Of a DNA stretch of 64,000 bases, positions 34,001-43,021 are shown in pieces (within the stretch, counting starts at the first letter, position 1; each line of letters opens with the position of its first letter). The notes below the pieces were generated by a model. It saw only the letters and a program-made list of their open reading frames with translations, did no database searches and was not told the DNA's origin. The DNA is taken from assembly GCA_005883995.1 (NCBI GenBank), contig VAXB01000033.1, forward strand, positions 1-64,000, read 5' to 3'. The stretch is from Actinomycetota bacterium. GTDB taxonomy: Bacteria > Actinomycetota > Thermoleophilia > Gaiellales > Gaiellaceae. The position numbers and the translations under genes were made by a program.

Positions 34001-34391
34001 AGTTCTGGAGGAGTTGCTGAGCGCTTGGACGGAGACACGCTCTGGCTACATCGACAACTGGCCGATCGACGCGTGGTTCGCCGCGCGGTCGACCCAGAAA
34101 GAGGCGCAGCTGCAGTGGGCAATCGAAACCGTCGGCATCGTCGTACCGTGGGTCGACGCCGCGACGGCCCTGGTTCGGCACGACTTCGTCGCGGCGGCAG
34201 CGACGCTGGAGGGAATGGGCGCGATCGCCATGGCCGCCGAGGTGCGGATGTGGGCGGGGGAATGGCTCGAGGAGCATGGGCGGCCGTCCGATGCGAGCGT
34301 GCAGCTCGAGCGGTCGCTGACGTTCTGGCACTCCGTCAGCGCGCCGGCGTACTCACGGCGCTGCGAGTCGCTGCTCGCTGCGGCTTCATAG
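31083..34391 (+). CDS. Class III nucleotide cyclase-AAA ATPase-TPR regulator
   Basis: The 1102-residue product starts with a zinc ribbon (CPSCGSENSTGAKFCSECG). A class III cyclase domain follows (about 37-210) with the metal Asp in VVFCDLVGSTA, KFIGDAVVAVFG and the later GLVAGDVINTAARLQ. An AAA/ATPase domain comes next (P-loop GVPGMGKSRLV near 262, Walker B VFEDLHWADD), and about 450 residues of TPR repeats complete it. Proteins of this layout are common in actinobacteria and mycobacteria and are thought to couple cyclic nucleotide production or ATP-dependent switching to a regulatory role. The start is the GTG at 31083. The gene is divergent from the ferritin-like gene. Confidence 0.9.
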   Translation: MVICPSCGSENSTGAKFCSECGTRLGSAARAIEERKIVTVVFCDLVGSTARAERLDPEDVRAQLSSYHARVRSELERHGGTVEKFIGDAVVAVFGAPRVHEDDAERAVRAALAIREWAVEEDAVDVRLAVNTGEALVSVDARADAGEGLVAGDVINTAARLQTAAPVNGILVGEKTYRATEQRIDYRSHAPVAAKGKQEPVLAWEAVSARSMFGVDVDLKPMMRLVGRRRELDQLLDALARARAEREPQLVTIVGVPGMGKSRLVSELSVALAAEPDLIRWRQGRSLPYGEGVTYWALGEMVKAEAGILESDPAPVAEAKLRDAVVRTCSDQDVEWLRAMLQPLVGIGDDGLAGDRRGEAFAAWRRFLEGLAAEGPTVLVFEDLHWADDGLLDFVDTLVDWATAVPLLVVATARPELLARRPHWGGGKTNAATLSLAPLSESETAELVHAILERSVLPANVQSAVLARSGGNPLYAEEFARMVAERGDPDSVDELEVPDSLQGLIAARLDSLTRTEKDVLQDASVLGKVFWPGALTTDGRGGSELEEALRTLERKEFVRRERRSAVEDEPQYAFRHVLVRDVAYAQIPRGIRAERHEQVADWIGTRVRGEDAAELLAYHYANALEYSRVAGRDATALHARARLALRDAGRRAVALSAFVNADRFFKEALELTAEDDPDWPGLVLEHAEAAIYVDISNDRLLVRARPLFAGDVHDAARAEMVLGEYRWLRGDQNGAGEHFRAAEPFAEAMTDEGAKLQVLANLGRFAMLADESERAVALAREALALAEKRGRDDLRAHALNSIGVARVQSGDQEGLGDLEASREITRGIGGPEYIRACGNLASVLTSLGQLRRSAELHQEALEIAREIGYDEPTRWLSTEIAWDHLLVGDWTQAHRIVDDLILGFEAAPYWIEPQTRVCRARMLVAEGAVGDAVTDADRAVEFSRGSGFQSVCGPLAFRARLHAELGEHDDARRVLEELLSAWTETRSGYIDNWPIDAWFAARSTQKEAQLQWAIETVGIVVPWVDAATALVRHDFVAAAATLEGMGAIAMAAEVRMWAGEWLEEHGRPSDASVQLERSLTFWHSVSAPAYSRRCESLLAAAS

Positions 34392-34478
34392 GCGCGCTTT
34401 TGGCAGGGGATTCGGGCGTCGCGCCTCGCGCGCGGCGGCGTTTCGATCGGCCGCCGATCGGACAGGTGAGAGGCACAT

Positions 34479-34655
34479 ATGGAACCTCTCCCGGCCGAGA
34501 CCCTGCTGGGGCTGCTCAGGACGTATGAGTCTGCGCTCTCCGAGCTTCGCGCGACGGACGATCTGGGCGTCGAGGGCTTGATCGTCCGCCTGACACGGCA
34601 CCGCGCCGAGGTCATCGCTGCGCTCGCCGCGCTTCAAGGCAGACCTGCGGCATAG
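34479..34655 (+). CDS. Small helical hypothetical protein, 58 aa
   Basis: The ATG at 34479 follows GTGAGAGGCACAT. The product (starting MEPLPAETLLGLLRTYESAL) is predicted to be two amphipathic helices and has normal high-GC codon bias. It lies 87 bases after the cyclase gene and 18 bases before the winged-helix gene, so the two small genes may form a unit. No family is recognised. Confidence 0.45.
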   Translation: MEPLPAETLLGLLRTYESALSELRATDDLGVEGLIVRLTRHRAEVIAALAALQGRPAA

Positions 34656-34673
34656 GAATCGCTTCAGCCGCCC

Positions 34674-34910
34674 GTGGAGTTGGCAATTCTGATCACGCTC
34701 GCGCAGCACGGGCCGCTCGCCGCTGACCGGATCGCGGCGCAGCTCGAGGATCCGCCGGGCGAGGTGCAGGTGGCGCTGCGGCGGCTCCGCGACCGGGGCC
34801 TCGTCGACGTGGTCGCGGTCGGCGAGCTCCAGGGGCACAGCACGAACGCGGCGTCGTACTGGCGCCTGACCGACGCCGGCCGCGACGAGCTCGCGCGGCG
34901 GCAGCCTTAA
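34674..34910 (+). CDS. Winged-helix DNA-binding protein, 78 aa
   Basis: The GTG at 34674 opens a compact winged helix: ILITLAQHGPLAADRIAAQL, then EVQVALRRLRDRGLVDVV as recognition helix and wing, then YWRLTDAGRDEL. The pattern is that of MarR/PadR-like single-domain regulators without an effector domain. Its target is unknown; its own promoter or the large cyclase gene upstream are candidates. Confidence 0.7.
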   Translation: MELAILITLAQHGPLAADRIAAQLEDPPGEVQVALRRLRDRGLVDVVAVGELQGHSTNAASYWRLTDAGRDELARRQP

Positions 34911-35281
34911 CCCGCCGTCGCCTCGAAAGCAGGCGCCGCCGCGGCGGCGTGCGCCGGGAGATGCCGCGTCACCGGCCGCCGCGCTCGGCCGTTAACGAGG
35001 TGCAGGCCGGTGCCGGCATCGTCCCCGCCGCGCTGGCCTGCTCCTCTGACCCCACACGGTAGATCCGCATCACGGCCGGAACTTGCGCTCTCGGCCTGGT
35101 CGATCAATCACTCGAATGGGGGTGGTACGGCGACCGGCCGCCTTGTAGGTTCACACGAACCGCGCCGTTCCCAGAACGCACCGACTCCCCTCGGGTGGTG
35201 CGCACGCACCGGATCCCTCTCAGACGGTGCAAGCACATACCCACATTTGGTGCACGAGCGGCGCGGGTCAGTGACTGGGCG
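34911..35281. other. Intergenic region without a recognised gene
   Basis: About 370 bases lie between the winged-helix gene and the convergent HhH-GPD gene. I see no tRNA, no riboswitch signature and no open frame with convincing composition. Short complementary segments such as GGTGC and GCACC occur near 35197-35260 but do not form a clear terminator. Confidence 0.5.
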
Positions 35282-35860
35282 TCAACTCTGCTGCTTCGCG
35301 CGCATCTCTGCCTTGTGCGCGCGCTTCTTCGCCTGATATTCCGAGAGGGCTTCCGGAGAGTCGACGTCGCCGAGCGTCGGATGCTTCGGCACGACGTCGT
35401 CCATGCCGTCGAGCCTGACGCCGAAACGCTTCGCGAGGACGGCCAGCATCGAGCGCACTTTCATGTCGCCGAACCCGGGCAACTCGCCGAGGCGACGCTT
35501 GAGATCGCGCCCGTCGCTTGCGTCCGTCCAGATCCGCTCGGCGCGGCCGCCGTATTCCTCGCTGACCACCTGCGCGAGATCCTGGATGCGCCGCGCCATC
35601 GTGCCGGGGTAGCGGTGCACCGCCGGCTTCTCGCGGCAGGCAGCCTCGAGCTCGGCCGGATCGAGCGCGGCCAACCGGCGCGGATCGACCGTACCGAGCC
35701 GTTGCTTGAGCTTGAGCGGCCCCGCGAAGGCCGTCGGAACGGGGACCTGCTGGTCGAGCGCGAAGCCGATCAGCAGCGCGAACGGCTCCCGCATCAGCAG
35801 GACGTCGGCGTCGTCGTTCCCCGTGAAGTACAGGCGGTCGGCCGCGGCCTTCGTTGCCAT
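35282..35860 (-). CDS. HhH-GPD family protein (TIGR03252-like)
   Basis: The 192-residue product has the HhH-GPD glycosylase fold: LLIGFALDQQVPVPTAFAGP at the N-terminus and the helix-hairpin-helix ELPGFGDMKVRSMLAVLAKR near residue 140, with an Asp nearby. It matches the uncharacterised actinobacterial HhH-GPD family that is not MutY or Nth; no iron-sulfur cluster cysteines are present. A role in base excision is inferred from the fold. Starts at 35869 and 35860 are both possible; the second begins MATKAAADRLYFTG. Confidence 0.82.
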   Translation of the reverse strand: MATKAAADRLYFTGNDDADVLLMREPFALLIGFALDQQVPVPTAFAGPLKLKQRLGTVDPRRLAALDPAELEAACREKPAVHRYPGTMARRIQDLAQVVSEEYGGRAERIWTDASDGRDLKRRLGELPGFGDMKVRSMLAVLAKRFGVRLDGMDDVVPKHPTLGDVDSPEALSEYQAKKRAHKAEMRAKQQS

Positions 35861-35878
35861 GGCGCGCATCCTACGCCG

Positions 35879-36493
35879 TCACTGCGACGCGTACTCGAAC
35901 GTGGTCGCGAATGCGCAGTTCCCCTCGAGCCGCCAGTGGAACGGCTCGTCGTCGACGCGCAGCTCGTCCGCGTAGTACTCCCTGCCGACGTGCTCGTAGC
36001 CCGGTATCCCGCAGGCGACCGCTCGCTCGGCGTCGGCGCGACGCGAGACCGAGATCGCCGCTCGCTCGTCGATGCGAAGCACGCGGCCGTCGTCCCTCAG
36101 CTCGATTCGCGCAGGGCGGACGCCGATCAGCTCACTCGCCTTCGACACCCAGGGGAGCTTCACGACGTGCGGCCCGCCGCGGCGCCCGAGGAAGATGTCG
36201 GCAAGCGTGTCCTGTTGCGCGGCGTCGCCGCCCTCGTCCACGTACAGAACGAACGACCACGGCGAGCCGGGCTCGTCGTCGTCGTAGCGGAGCGCAAGTG
36301 CCACGCCGAGCCCGGACAGATCGAGACCGTCGGCGGCTCCGTCGTCGATCCGCCAGCCGAGCAAGCCGAAGCACACGCCGTTCGTCGAGCGGCCGCCGCG
36401 CACGCCGTCCACCATCCGGCACGGGCAGATCGCGTCGCAGTTGCACGATTCGAGGTATTCGCCCGCGACGCGCCAGTCCACGCCGTTACTCAA
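35879..36493 (-). CDS. DUF1326 protein
   Basis: The N-terminal motif ESCNCDAICPCRM and the length (204 aa) fit DUF1326, whose function is unknown. The cysteine pattern CxCxxxCPC suggests metal or redox chemistry. The rest is beta-rich with a central HVVKLPWVSKASEL region. No accessory metal-binding or membrane partner is adjacent on this strand, and it may be monocistronic. It is divergent from the small membrane gene at 36513. Confidence 0.8.
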   Translation of the reverse strand: MSNGVDWRVAGEYLESCNCDAICPCRMVDGVRGGRSTNGVCFGLLGWRIDDGAADGLDLSGLGVALALRYDDDEPGSPWSFVLYVDEGGDAAQQDTLADIFLGRRGGPHVVKLPWVSKASELIGVRPARIELRDDGRVLRIDERAAISVSRRADAERAVACGIPGYEHVGREYYADELRVDDEPFHWRLEGNCAFATTFEYASQ

Positions 36494-36512
36494 TCATCCG
36501 AGCGGGTACGTG

Positions 36513-36776
36513 GTGCGCGTGCCGGCACCCGAGCGCCCGAACCCCGAGCATCCGTCGCTCAACCCTGTCGACAAGGCGAAGGACGTCGCCACCGGCGTTG
36601 CCCACCCGGTCGACACGACGAAGGATCTCGCCGAGGAGGCCGAGCGGGGAGCGAGCGCGCGCACGCCGCTGATCGCGCTCACCGGTGTCACGATCGCGAT
36701 CGGGGTCGCAGTCGCCCTCGTTCTTGCGGTCGCGCTGATCCTCTACTTCACGCTCGGCGGCGGCAAGAACCACTAA
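36513..36776 (+). CDS. Small tail-anchored membrane protein
   Basis: The product has a polar N-terminal half (PNPEHPSLNPVDKAKDVATGVAHPVDTTKDLAEEAERG) with an amphipathic repeat containing DxAKD/DTTKD motifs, then one transmembrane helix and a short GGGKNH tail. GTG codons at 36510, 36513 and 36519 are all possible starts. The layout suggests a tail-anchored or bitopic protein; the helical repeat hints at a stress-related function, but that is speculative. Confidence 0.6.
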   Translation: MRVPAPERPNPEHPSLNPVDKAKDVATGVAHPVDTTKDLAEEAERGASARTPLIALTGVTIAIGVAVALVLAVALILYFTLGGGKNH

Positions 36777-36792
36777 AAGCGTCGGTCACTCG

Positions 36793-38580
36793 CTAGTGCG
36801 GCGTCGAGGTCTGCGTCGACGTCTGCGTCCACCCGTCCGGCGCCGAGACGTAGATGTGGACGCCGAGCCCGCCGAAGTGGTCGGAGATCGCGTTGTCGGC
36901 CGCAGTGACCTGGCGTCCTTCGCCGAGGACGTCGAACGTGCGCGAGCCGGCGCCGTCGACCTGTAGCTGCACGTCAAAGGGAGAGGTGCTCGAGTTGACA
37001 GCGATTACGTAGAGCGCGCCGTTCAGCGTGTGCGCGCCGACCTTCACGGCGGCTGGAGCCGATGCAGTGACCGCGGGAGCGAGCAGCGCCGGCGCAAGGT
37101 CGGTGATCTGCGTGTTCAGCGCTCCGATCTCCGTGCCGACGTCGGCCGACCACTCGTCCGGGAAATAGCCGATCCCGTCGGCGCCCCCGGCGATCGCCAG
37201 CCAGGTCTCGGCGGCGACGGTCTGCGGCGTCGGGCTCAGCGCTGCGCTGCAGTCCATCTTCCGCGCCTCGATCCACTGGAACGTCGGCTTGCCCGCGGCG
37301 AGTGTGTCGAGCTCCCGCTGCGCGTCGTATACCGACTGGAACGCGTCGTTTCGGCACCAGTTCTGGAGCGGATAGAGGTCGAACCCGATCACATTCGCGA
37401 TCGACGCGAACGCCGGGTACAGCGACCGGCCGATCGAGAGCGGCGCAGCGCCGGAGAAGAAATGGTTCGTCAGCGTCAGGAAGCTGAGCATCCCGTCGGG
37501 CGGCGTCACGGCCATGCTCGTGACGTCGGCCGGCGACAGCGGCAGCGAGACGCGGCCGTCGAGCTCGTCCGGGTAATACCACCCGATTACACCGGGCTGG
37601 TTCGCGAGCTTCGTGGTGGCATTTACGACCGCGACAGCCTTGCCCCCGAGCGCGCTCGAGATCGTCTGCTCGTGCCCGCAGCCTTCGCCCATGAACAGGT
37701 TGAAGCCGAGCCCGATCCGGTCGGGGATCGTGTTCGTGCACGTGCTCCACGTCGTCAGCGGGAAGAACGGCTGGCCGTTGAGCAGGATCGACCCGTTGCC
37801 GACGGTCGCCGCCGTCGTGCCGGTCCGCGGAGCGGTGGTGACCGTGAGCTGCGTCGTCAGCGGGCGGTTCCACTCGTCCACGTCGTGCAGCCAGAGGTGG
37901 TACGTCGTCGCCGGTGACAGATCGGTGAAGTCGAATGCATGGGTCGAGGTCGGGGTCGGCTGCGATGGGGCCCACACGGACGGCGCGGCGCCGGTGCCTT
38001 CGGCGCCCTGGGACGTGGTCGGGAAATTCGTTTCCCACGTGACGTGCGCGCTCGTTGCGTCTGCCGACGCGACGACGCTCGCCGACGCGAGTTCGTCGCT
38101 CGGGACGCTCGTGGCCGGGGCAGGCGGCGGGTCGGGCGGGGTCGGCTCGGTGCCCGTGTCCGACGGATCTGCGGGTGGCGTAGTCGTCGACGGCGGAGTC
38201 GCGGACGCCGTGTCGCCGGCCGGCTTCGTCGGTGCCACGGAAGAACTGGTCGCCGTCGGGCCCGGCGCAGCGCTCGTTGTCGCGAGCGCGCTCGTCAGCG
38301 CGGGTTGCTGCGTGACCCTCGTTGGCGCGGAGCTCGCACTTGGCGTAGAAGTCGCACCCGGCACGGGAGCAGCGGCGGTCGACGGCATCTGCGATTGCGC
38401 CGGAGCCGCAGGCTGCGTAGCCGCCTGGGCGAGCGGTGTCAGCGGCTGGTCGAGCGTCAGCTCGGCCCTGGCGCTGTCGCCGCTGTAGTGCCCCAGCAGC
38501 CACGCGCCGACGAGCGCGAGGACGACTAGAACGAAGGGCTGCCAGCGCACGCCGACGGCAGAGGAGGGCCGCGTCTCCAC
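36793..38580 (-). CDS. Secreted fibronectin-III/glycosidase-like surface protein
   Basis: The 595-residue protein starts with a short basic leader and a hydrophobic segment (residues 12-30). A Thr/Pro/Ser-rich linker follows to about 165, then a fibronectin type III-like domain (165-260; ASVVASADATSAHVTWETNF, LSPATTYHLWLHDV). The C-terminal 330 residues look like a TIM-barrel glycosidase or sugar-binding region (NGQPFFPLTTWS, GVIGWYYPDELDG, GFDLYPLQNWC). Candidate acids lie in YYPDELDG, but I cannot assign a family. It is most likely displayed on the cell surface. Confidence 0.75.
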   Translation of the reverse strand: METRPSSAVGVRWQPFVLVVLALVGAWLLGHYSGDSARAELTLDQPLTPLAQAATQPAAPAQSQMPSTAAAPVPGATSTPSASSAPTRVTQQPALTSALATTSAAPGPTATSSSVAPTKPAGDTASATPPSTTTPPADPSDTGTEPTPPDPPPAPATSVPSDELASASVVASADATSAHVTWETNFPTTSQGAEGTGAAPSVWAPSQPTPTSTHAFDFTDLSPATTYHLWLHDVDEWNRPLTTQLTVTTAPRTGTTAATVGNGSILLNGQPFFPLTTWSTCTNTIPDRIGLGFNLFMGEGCGHEQTISSALGGKAVAVVNATTKLANQPGVIGWYYPDELDGRVSLPLSPADVTSMAVTPPDGMLSFLTLTNHFFSGAAPLSIGRSLYPAFASIANVIGFDLYPLQNWCRNDAFQSVYDAQRELDTLAAGKPTFQWIEARKMDCSAALSPTPQTVAAETWLAIAGGADGIGYFPDEWSADVGTEIGALNTQITDLAPALLAPAVTASAPAAVKVGAHTLNGALYVIAVNSSTSPFDVQLQVDGAGSRTFDVLGEGRQVTAADNAISDHFGGLGVHIYVSAPDGWTQTSTQTSTPH

Positions 38581-38675
38581 ACCTCCAACGTATGGCGTTT
38601 CCTAGCCTCAAAACAGGTCCAAACGGGGGGTTCGGGGGGGCCGGAGGACCTATCTTCGGCGGGTACCCTGGACTA

Positions 38676-41600
38676 GTGGACCCGCTTTCGCCATTCAGCC
38701 CCCAGACGAAAGCATGGTTCCGTCAGGCGTTCCAGGAGCCGACGCCGGCGCAGCGGCTTGGGTGGCCGGCGATCGCGTCCGGCGAGCACACGCTGATCCA
38801 GGCACCCACCGGTTCGGGCAAGACGCTGGCGGCATTCCTCTTCGGGATCGACCGCCTCACCGCGCAGCCCGGCGAAGGGCTGCGCCTGATCTACGTGTCG
38901 CCGCTCAAGGCGCTGAACTACGACATCGAGCGCAACCTCCGGGGCCCGCTCGCAGGGCTGCAGTCGCCGCTTCGCGTCGCCGTCCGCACCGGTGACACGC
39001 CGCAGAAAGAGCGTGCGGCGATGCTGCGCGATCCGCCGGACATCCTGATCACGACGCCGGAGTCTCTGTACCTCCTGCTGACATCTCGCGCGCGCGAGCA
39101 CCTGACGGGCGTCCGCACGCTGATCCTCGACGAGGTCCACGCGGTCGCGGGGACCAAGCGCGGAGCGCACCTCGCGATCTCCGTCGAGCGACTGGGACGC
39201 ATCGTCGACGAGCCGTTCCAGCGGATCGGCCTGTCGGCGACGCAGCGCCCGCTCGAGGAGATCGGCCGGTTCGTCTCGGGCGCGCGACCGATCCAACTGA
39301 TCGACGCCGGCGTCTCGAAGCAGCTCGACCTGCGCGTGGTCGTCCCGCTCGAGGACATGCGAGAGCCCGGCGGCGACGCGAAGCCGACCGACCTGCTCGG
39401 AACCGGGAGCGAAGGACCGCAGCAGTCGATCTGGCCGTCGATCTATCCCGAGATCCTGCGCCTCGTCCAAGAGCATCGCTCCACGATCGTCTTCGTCAAC
39501 AACCGCCGCCTCGCGGAGCGACTCGCGCTGCGGCTGAACGAGTTGGCGGAGCGAGAGATCGCGCGTGCGCACCATGGATCGCTCGCGCGCGAGCAGCGCG
39601 TCGAGATCGAGGAGCTGCTGAAGGCGGGGGAGATCCCGTGCCTCGTCGCGACGTCGTCGCTCGAGCTCGGCATCGACATGGGCGCGGTCGACCTCGTGAT
39701 CCAGGTCGAGTCGCCGAAGTCGGTGGCGCGCGGGCTGCAGCGCATCGGCCGCGCCGGACACGAGCTCCATGCGACGTCGAAGGGACGGATCTTTCCGAAG
39801 TTCCGCGCCGATCTGCTCGAGTCGGCGGTCGTCGCCGAGCGAATGCAGGCGGGCGCGATCGAAGAGACGGTGATTCCGCGCAACCCGCTCGACGTGCTCG
39901 CGCAGCAGATCGTCGCGATCGCGGCCGACGAGGAGATCGCCGTCGACGACCTACACGAGCTCGTCCGCGGCGCGTACCCATTTGCCGATCTCTCGCGGGC
40001 GCAACTCGAGAACGTCCTCGACATGCTCGCCGGCCGCTATCCGTCGGACGAATTCGCTGAGCTACGGCCGCGAATCGTCTGGGATCGCACCGCCGGCGTG
40101 ATCCGCGGCCGAGGCGGCGTGCGCCGCCTGGCGGTCACGAACGCCGGGACGATTCCCGACCGCGGCCTCTTCGGTGTCTACCTCGTCGAGGGCGGCGGCC
40201 GGGTCGGCGAGCTCGACGAGGAGATGGTCTACGAGGCGCGCGCGGGACAGACGTTCCTGCTCGGGGCATCGACGTGGCGGATCGAGGAGATCACGCGCGA
40301 CCGCGTGCTCGTGTCGCCGGCGCCGGGCGTCCCGGGCGCGGTGCCGTTCTGGAAGGGCGAGGGCGTCGGTCGTCCGTACGAGCTCGGCCAGGCGATCGGG
40401 CGGGCGTCGCGCGAGCTCGTCGCGCTGAAGCCCGAGACCGCGCTCGCACGGTTGCAGGAGCGACATCTGCTCGACGAGCGCGCCGCGCGGAACCTGATGA
40501 AGTTCCTCGACGAGCAGAACGCCGCGACGGGCGCGGTTCCGTCCGACCGCACAGTCGTCGTCGAGCGGTTCCGCGACGAGATCGGCGACTGGCGCGTGTG
40601 CATCCTGACGCCCTTCGGCGCGCGCGTGCACGCGCCGTGGGCGATGGCGATCGCGGCGAAGCTGCGCGATTCGCTCGCAGTCGAGGTGCAGTCGATCTGG
40701 TCGGACGACGGCATCGCGATCCACCTACCGGACGCCGACGCGCCGCCGCCGACCGACGACATCCTCGTCGCGCCGGACGAGCTCGAGGATCTCGTCGTGC
40801 AAGAGGTCGGGCAGACCGCGCTCTTCGGTGCGCGCTTCCGCGAGAACGCGGCGCGCGCGCTGCTGATCCCGCGCCGGCGCCCGGATCAGCGGACGCCGCT
40901 GTGGCAGCAGCGCCTGAAGGCGCAGGGGCTCTTGCAAGTCGCGCGCAAGTACGGCTCGTTCCCCGTGATCCTCGAGACCTATCGCGAGTGCCTGCAGGAC
41001 GTCTTCGACCTGCCATCGCTGAAGAAGCTGCTGCAGGGGCTGCGCACGCGCGAGCTCGATCTCGTCGACGTCGAGACTGCGTCCGCGTCGCCGTATTCGG
41101 CGTCGCTGCTCTTCGACTACATCGCGACTTATATGTACGAGGACGACACGCCTCCCGCCGAGCGGCGGGCGCAGGCGCTGTCGCTCGACCGCGACCTCCT
41201 GCGGGAGCTGCTCGGCCAAGAGGAGCTGCGCGACCTCATCGACCCGACGGCGCTCGAGGACGTCGAGACGCAGCTCCGCGGAGCCCCGCGGAATCCGGAC
41301 GAGCTGCACGACAAGCTGCGACTCCGCGGCGACCTTCGCCCCGGCGAGTACGACCCGGCGCTCGCGCAGCCGCTGCTCGACGAGCGGCGGGCGCTGCTCG
41401 TGCGTCTCGTCGCCGAGGAACGCCTGATCGCCGCAGAGGACGCCGGTCGCTACCGCGACGCGCTCGGCGTGATGCCGCCGGGCGGACTGCCCGAGGCGTT
41501 CCTGGAGGGTGGCCCCGAGGCGCTCGAACAGCTCGTGCTCCGTTACGCGAAGGGCCGAGGCCCGTTCACGACCGCCGAGGCAAACGAACGGTTCGGCATC

Positions 41601-42938
41601 GACGTCGAGCACGTGCTTGTTGCGCTCGAGCGGCGGGACAAGCTCGTCCGCGGTGAGCTGCGTCCCGGCGGGACCGAGCGCGAGTGGTGCGAGCCCGACG
41701 TGCTACGCCGGCTGCGGCGTGCGTCGCTCGCGGCGCTGCGCAAGGAGGTCGAGCCGGCGGAGCAAGCGGCCCTCGGCCGGTTCCTGCCGCACTGGCACGG
41801 GATCGATCGGCGCGCAACGCTGCGCGAGGCGCTCGTCCCGCTGCAAGGACTCGCTCTGCCGGTGACGCTCTGGGAACAGGAGGTGCTGCCGCGCCGTGTG
41901 CCCGGATACAACGCGGGACAGCTCGACCAGCTCTGCGCCAGCGGCGAGGTCGTGTGGGTCGGCGCGGGGCTCGACCGTGTCGCGGTGTACTTCCGCGAGG
42001 ACGCGCCGGTGCTCGGACGCCCCGGCGCCGCGCCGCCGCCCGAAGACGACGCCCACGATCGCATTCGCGAGGCACTCGGCCGCAGCGCCGAGTTCTGGCA
42101 CGACCTCGTCGACACGACGGGGCTCGAGCCGGCCGAGGCGCTGCCGGCGCTCTGGGACCTCGTCTGGTCCGGCGAAGTCACGAACGACGCCTGGACGCCG
42201 CTGCGCGCGGGGCGCCGCTACCAGACAGCGGCGCCGCAGCGCCGAAGGCCGCGCCGCTTCTCGCGACAGCGCTCGGCGCAGATCACGTCGACGCAGGGCC
42301 GGTGGTCGCTGACCGACCGTCTGTTCGCAGGGACCGCCGACGCTCGCGCGCTCGCCGAGCTGCTGCTCGAGCGGCAGGGGATCGTCACGCGCGACGGCGT
42401 GCGCGGCGAAGGGATCCCCGGCGGTTACGGCGCCGTGTACCCGCAGCTGCGTGCCCTGGAGACGCTCGGCGTCTGCCGCCGCGGCTACTTCGTCGAAGGG
42501 CTCGGCGGTGCGCAATTCGCGCTGCCGGGAGCTGTCGAGCGGCTGCGCGAGCTCCGCCCGCGCGAAGGCGACGAGCCGGAACCGCTCGTGCTCGCCGCCG
42601 CGGACCCGGCGCAGCCGTACGGCGCATCGATCGCGTGGCCGAAACGCGCCGGCGCTCGCGCCGCGCGCGTCGCCGGCGCACACGTCGTCCTGCTCGGCGG
42701 CGAAGCGGCGCTCTTCGTCGAGCGCGGCGGCCGCTCGCTCGTCCCGCTGCGCGAGCCGGAGGAGGAGTGGCTCCGCGTCGCGCTCGCGTCACTGGTGTCG
42801 CACGTGAAGCGCGGAGGCGCCAAGCGCCTGGCTGTCGAACGCTTCGACGGCGAGCCGGTCGGCGAGACGGAGATCATGCCGCTCCTGCTCGAGGCCGGGT
42901 TCCTCGCCGGCCCGCGCCGCGCTGTTCTTCGCCCGTAA
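38676..42938 (+). CDS. lhr: Lhr-type DEAD/DEAH-box DNA helicase
   Basis: The 1420-residue product has a superfamily 2 helicase core: Q-like motif, Walker A in APTGSGKTLAAFLF, DEVH in LILDEVHAVAG, motif III GLSATQR, motif IV-VI including RIGRAGHE. The long Lhr-specific C-terminal region follows (winged helix, then DUF-type domains to the end). Lhr proteins of mycobacteria act on DNA repair substrates. The GTG at 38676 is chosen because the conserved N-terminus (PLSPFSPQTKAWFRQAF) begins there. Confidence 0.92.
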   Translation: MDPLSPFSPQTKAWFRQAFQEPTPAQRLGWPAIASGEHTLIQAPTGSGKTLAAFLFGIDRLTAQPGEGLRLIYVSPLKALNYDIERNLRGPLAGLQSPLRVAVRTGDTPQKERAAMLRDPPDILITTPESLYLLLTSRAREHLTGVRTLILDEVHAVAGTKRGAHLAISVERLGRIVDEPFQRIGLSATQRPLEEIGRFVSGARPIQLIDAGVSKQLDLRVVVPLEDMREPGGDAKPTDLLGTGSEGPQQSIWPSIYPEILRLVQEHRSTIVFVNNRRLAERLALRLNELAEREIARAHHGSLAREQRVEIEELLKAGEIPCLVATSSLELGIDMGAVDLVIQVESPKSVARGLQRIGRAGHELHATSKGRIFPKFRADLLESAVVAERMQAGAIEETVIPRNPLDVLAQQIVAIAADEEIAVDDLHELVRGAYPFADLSRAQLENVLDMLAGRYPSDEFAELRPRIVWDRTAGVIRGRGGVRRLAVTNAGTIPDRGLFGVYLVEGGGRVGELDEEMVYEARAGQTFLLGASTWRIEEITRDRVLVSPAPGVPGAVPFWKGEGVGRPYELGQAIGRASRELVALKPETALARLQERHLLDERAARNLMKFLDEQNAATGAVPSDRTVVVERFRDEIGDWRVCILTPFGARVHAPWAMAIAAKLRDSLAVEVQSIWSDDGIAIHLPDADAPPPTDDILVAPDELEDLVVQEVGQTALFGARFRENAARALLIPRRRPDQRTPLWQQRLKAQGLLQVARKYGSFPVILETYRECLQDVFDLPSLKKLLQGLRTRELDLVDVETASASPYSASLLFDYIATYMYEDDTPPAERRAQALSLDRDLLRELLGQEELRDLIDPTALEDVETQLRGAPRNPDELHDKLRLRGDLRPGEYDPALAQPLLDERRALLVRLVAEERLIAAEDAGRYRDALGVMPPGGLPEAFLEGGPEALEQLVLRYAKGRGPFTTAEANERFGIDVEHVLVALERRDKLVRGELRPGGTEREWCEPDVLRRLRRASLAALRKEVEPAEQAALGRFLPHWHGIDRRATLREALVPLQGLALPVTLWEQEVLPRRVPGYNAGQLDQLCASGEVVWVGAGLDRVAVYFREDAPVLGRPGAAPPPEDDAHDRIREALGRSAEFWHDLVDTTGLEPAEALPALWDLVWSGEVTNDAWTPLRAGRRYQTAAPQRRRPRRFSRQRSAQITSTQGRWSLTDRLFAGTADARALAELLLERQGIVTRDGVRGEGIPGGYGAVYPQLRALETLGVCRRGYFVEGLGGAQFALPGAVERLRELRPREGDEPEPLVLAAADPAQPYGASIAWPKRAGARAARVAGAHVVLLGGEAALFVERGGRSLVPLREPEEEWLRVALASLVSHVKRGGAKRLAVERFDGEPVGETEIMPLLLEAGFLAGPRRAVLRP

Positions 42939-43021
42939 GCATCCTGTGCGGAATTGTTAATTTGTCGTAGTACGAACCGATTCGCGGTTTCGCGATCGCG
43001 GCGCGCGGCAACGTCGACCGT

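Noticed and set aside
34911-35281. Possible small genes in the 370-base gap
   Set aside because: The open frames have poor composition and no ribosome binding sites; nothing could be supported.
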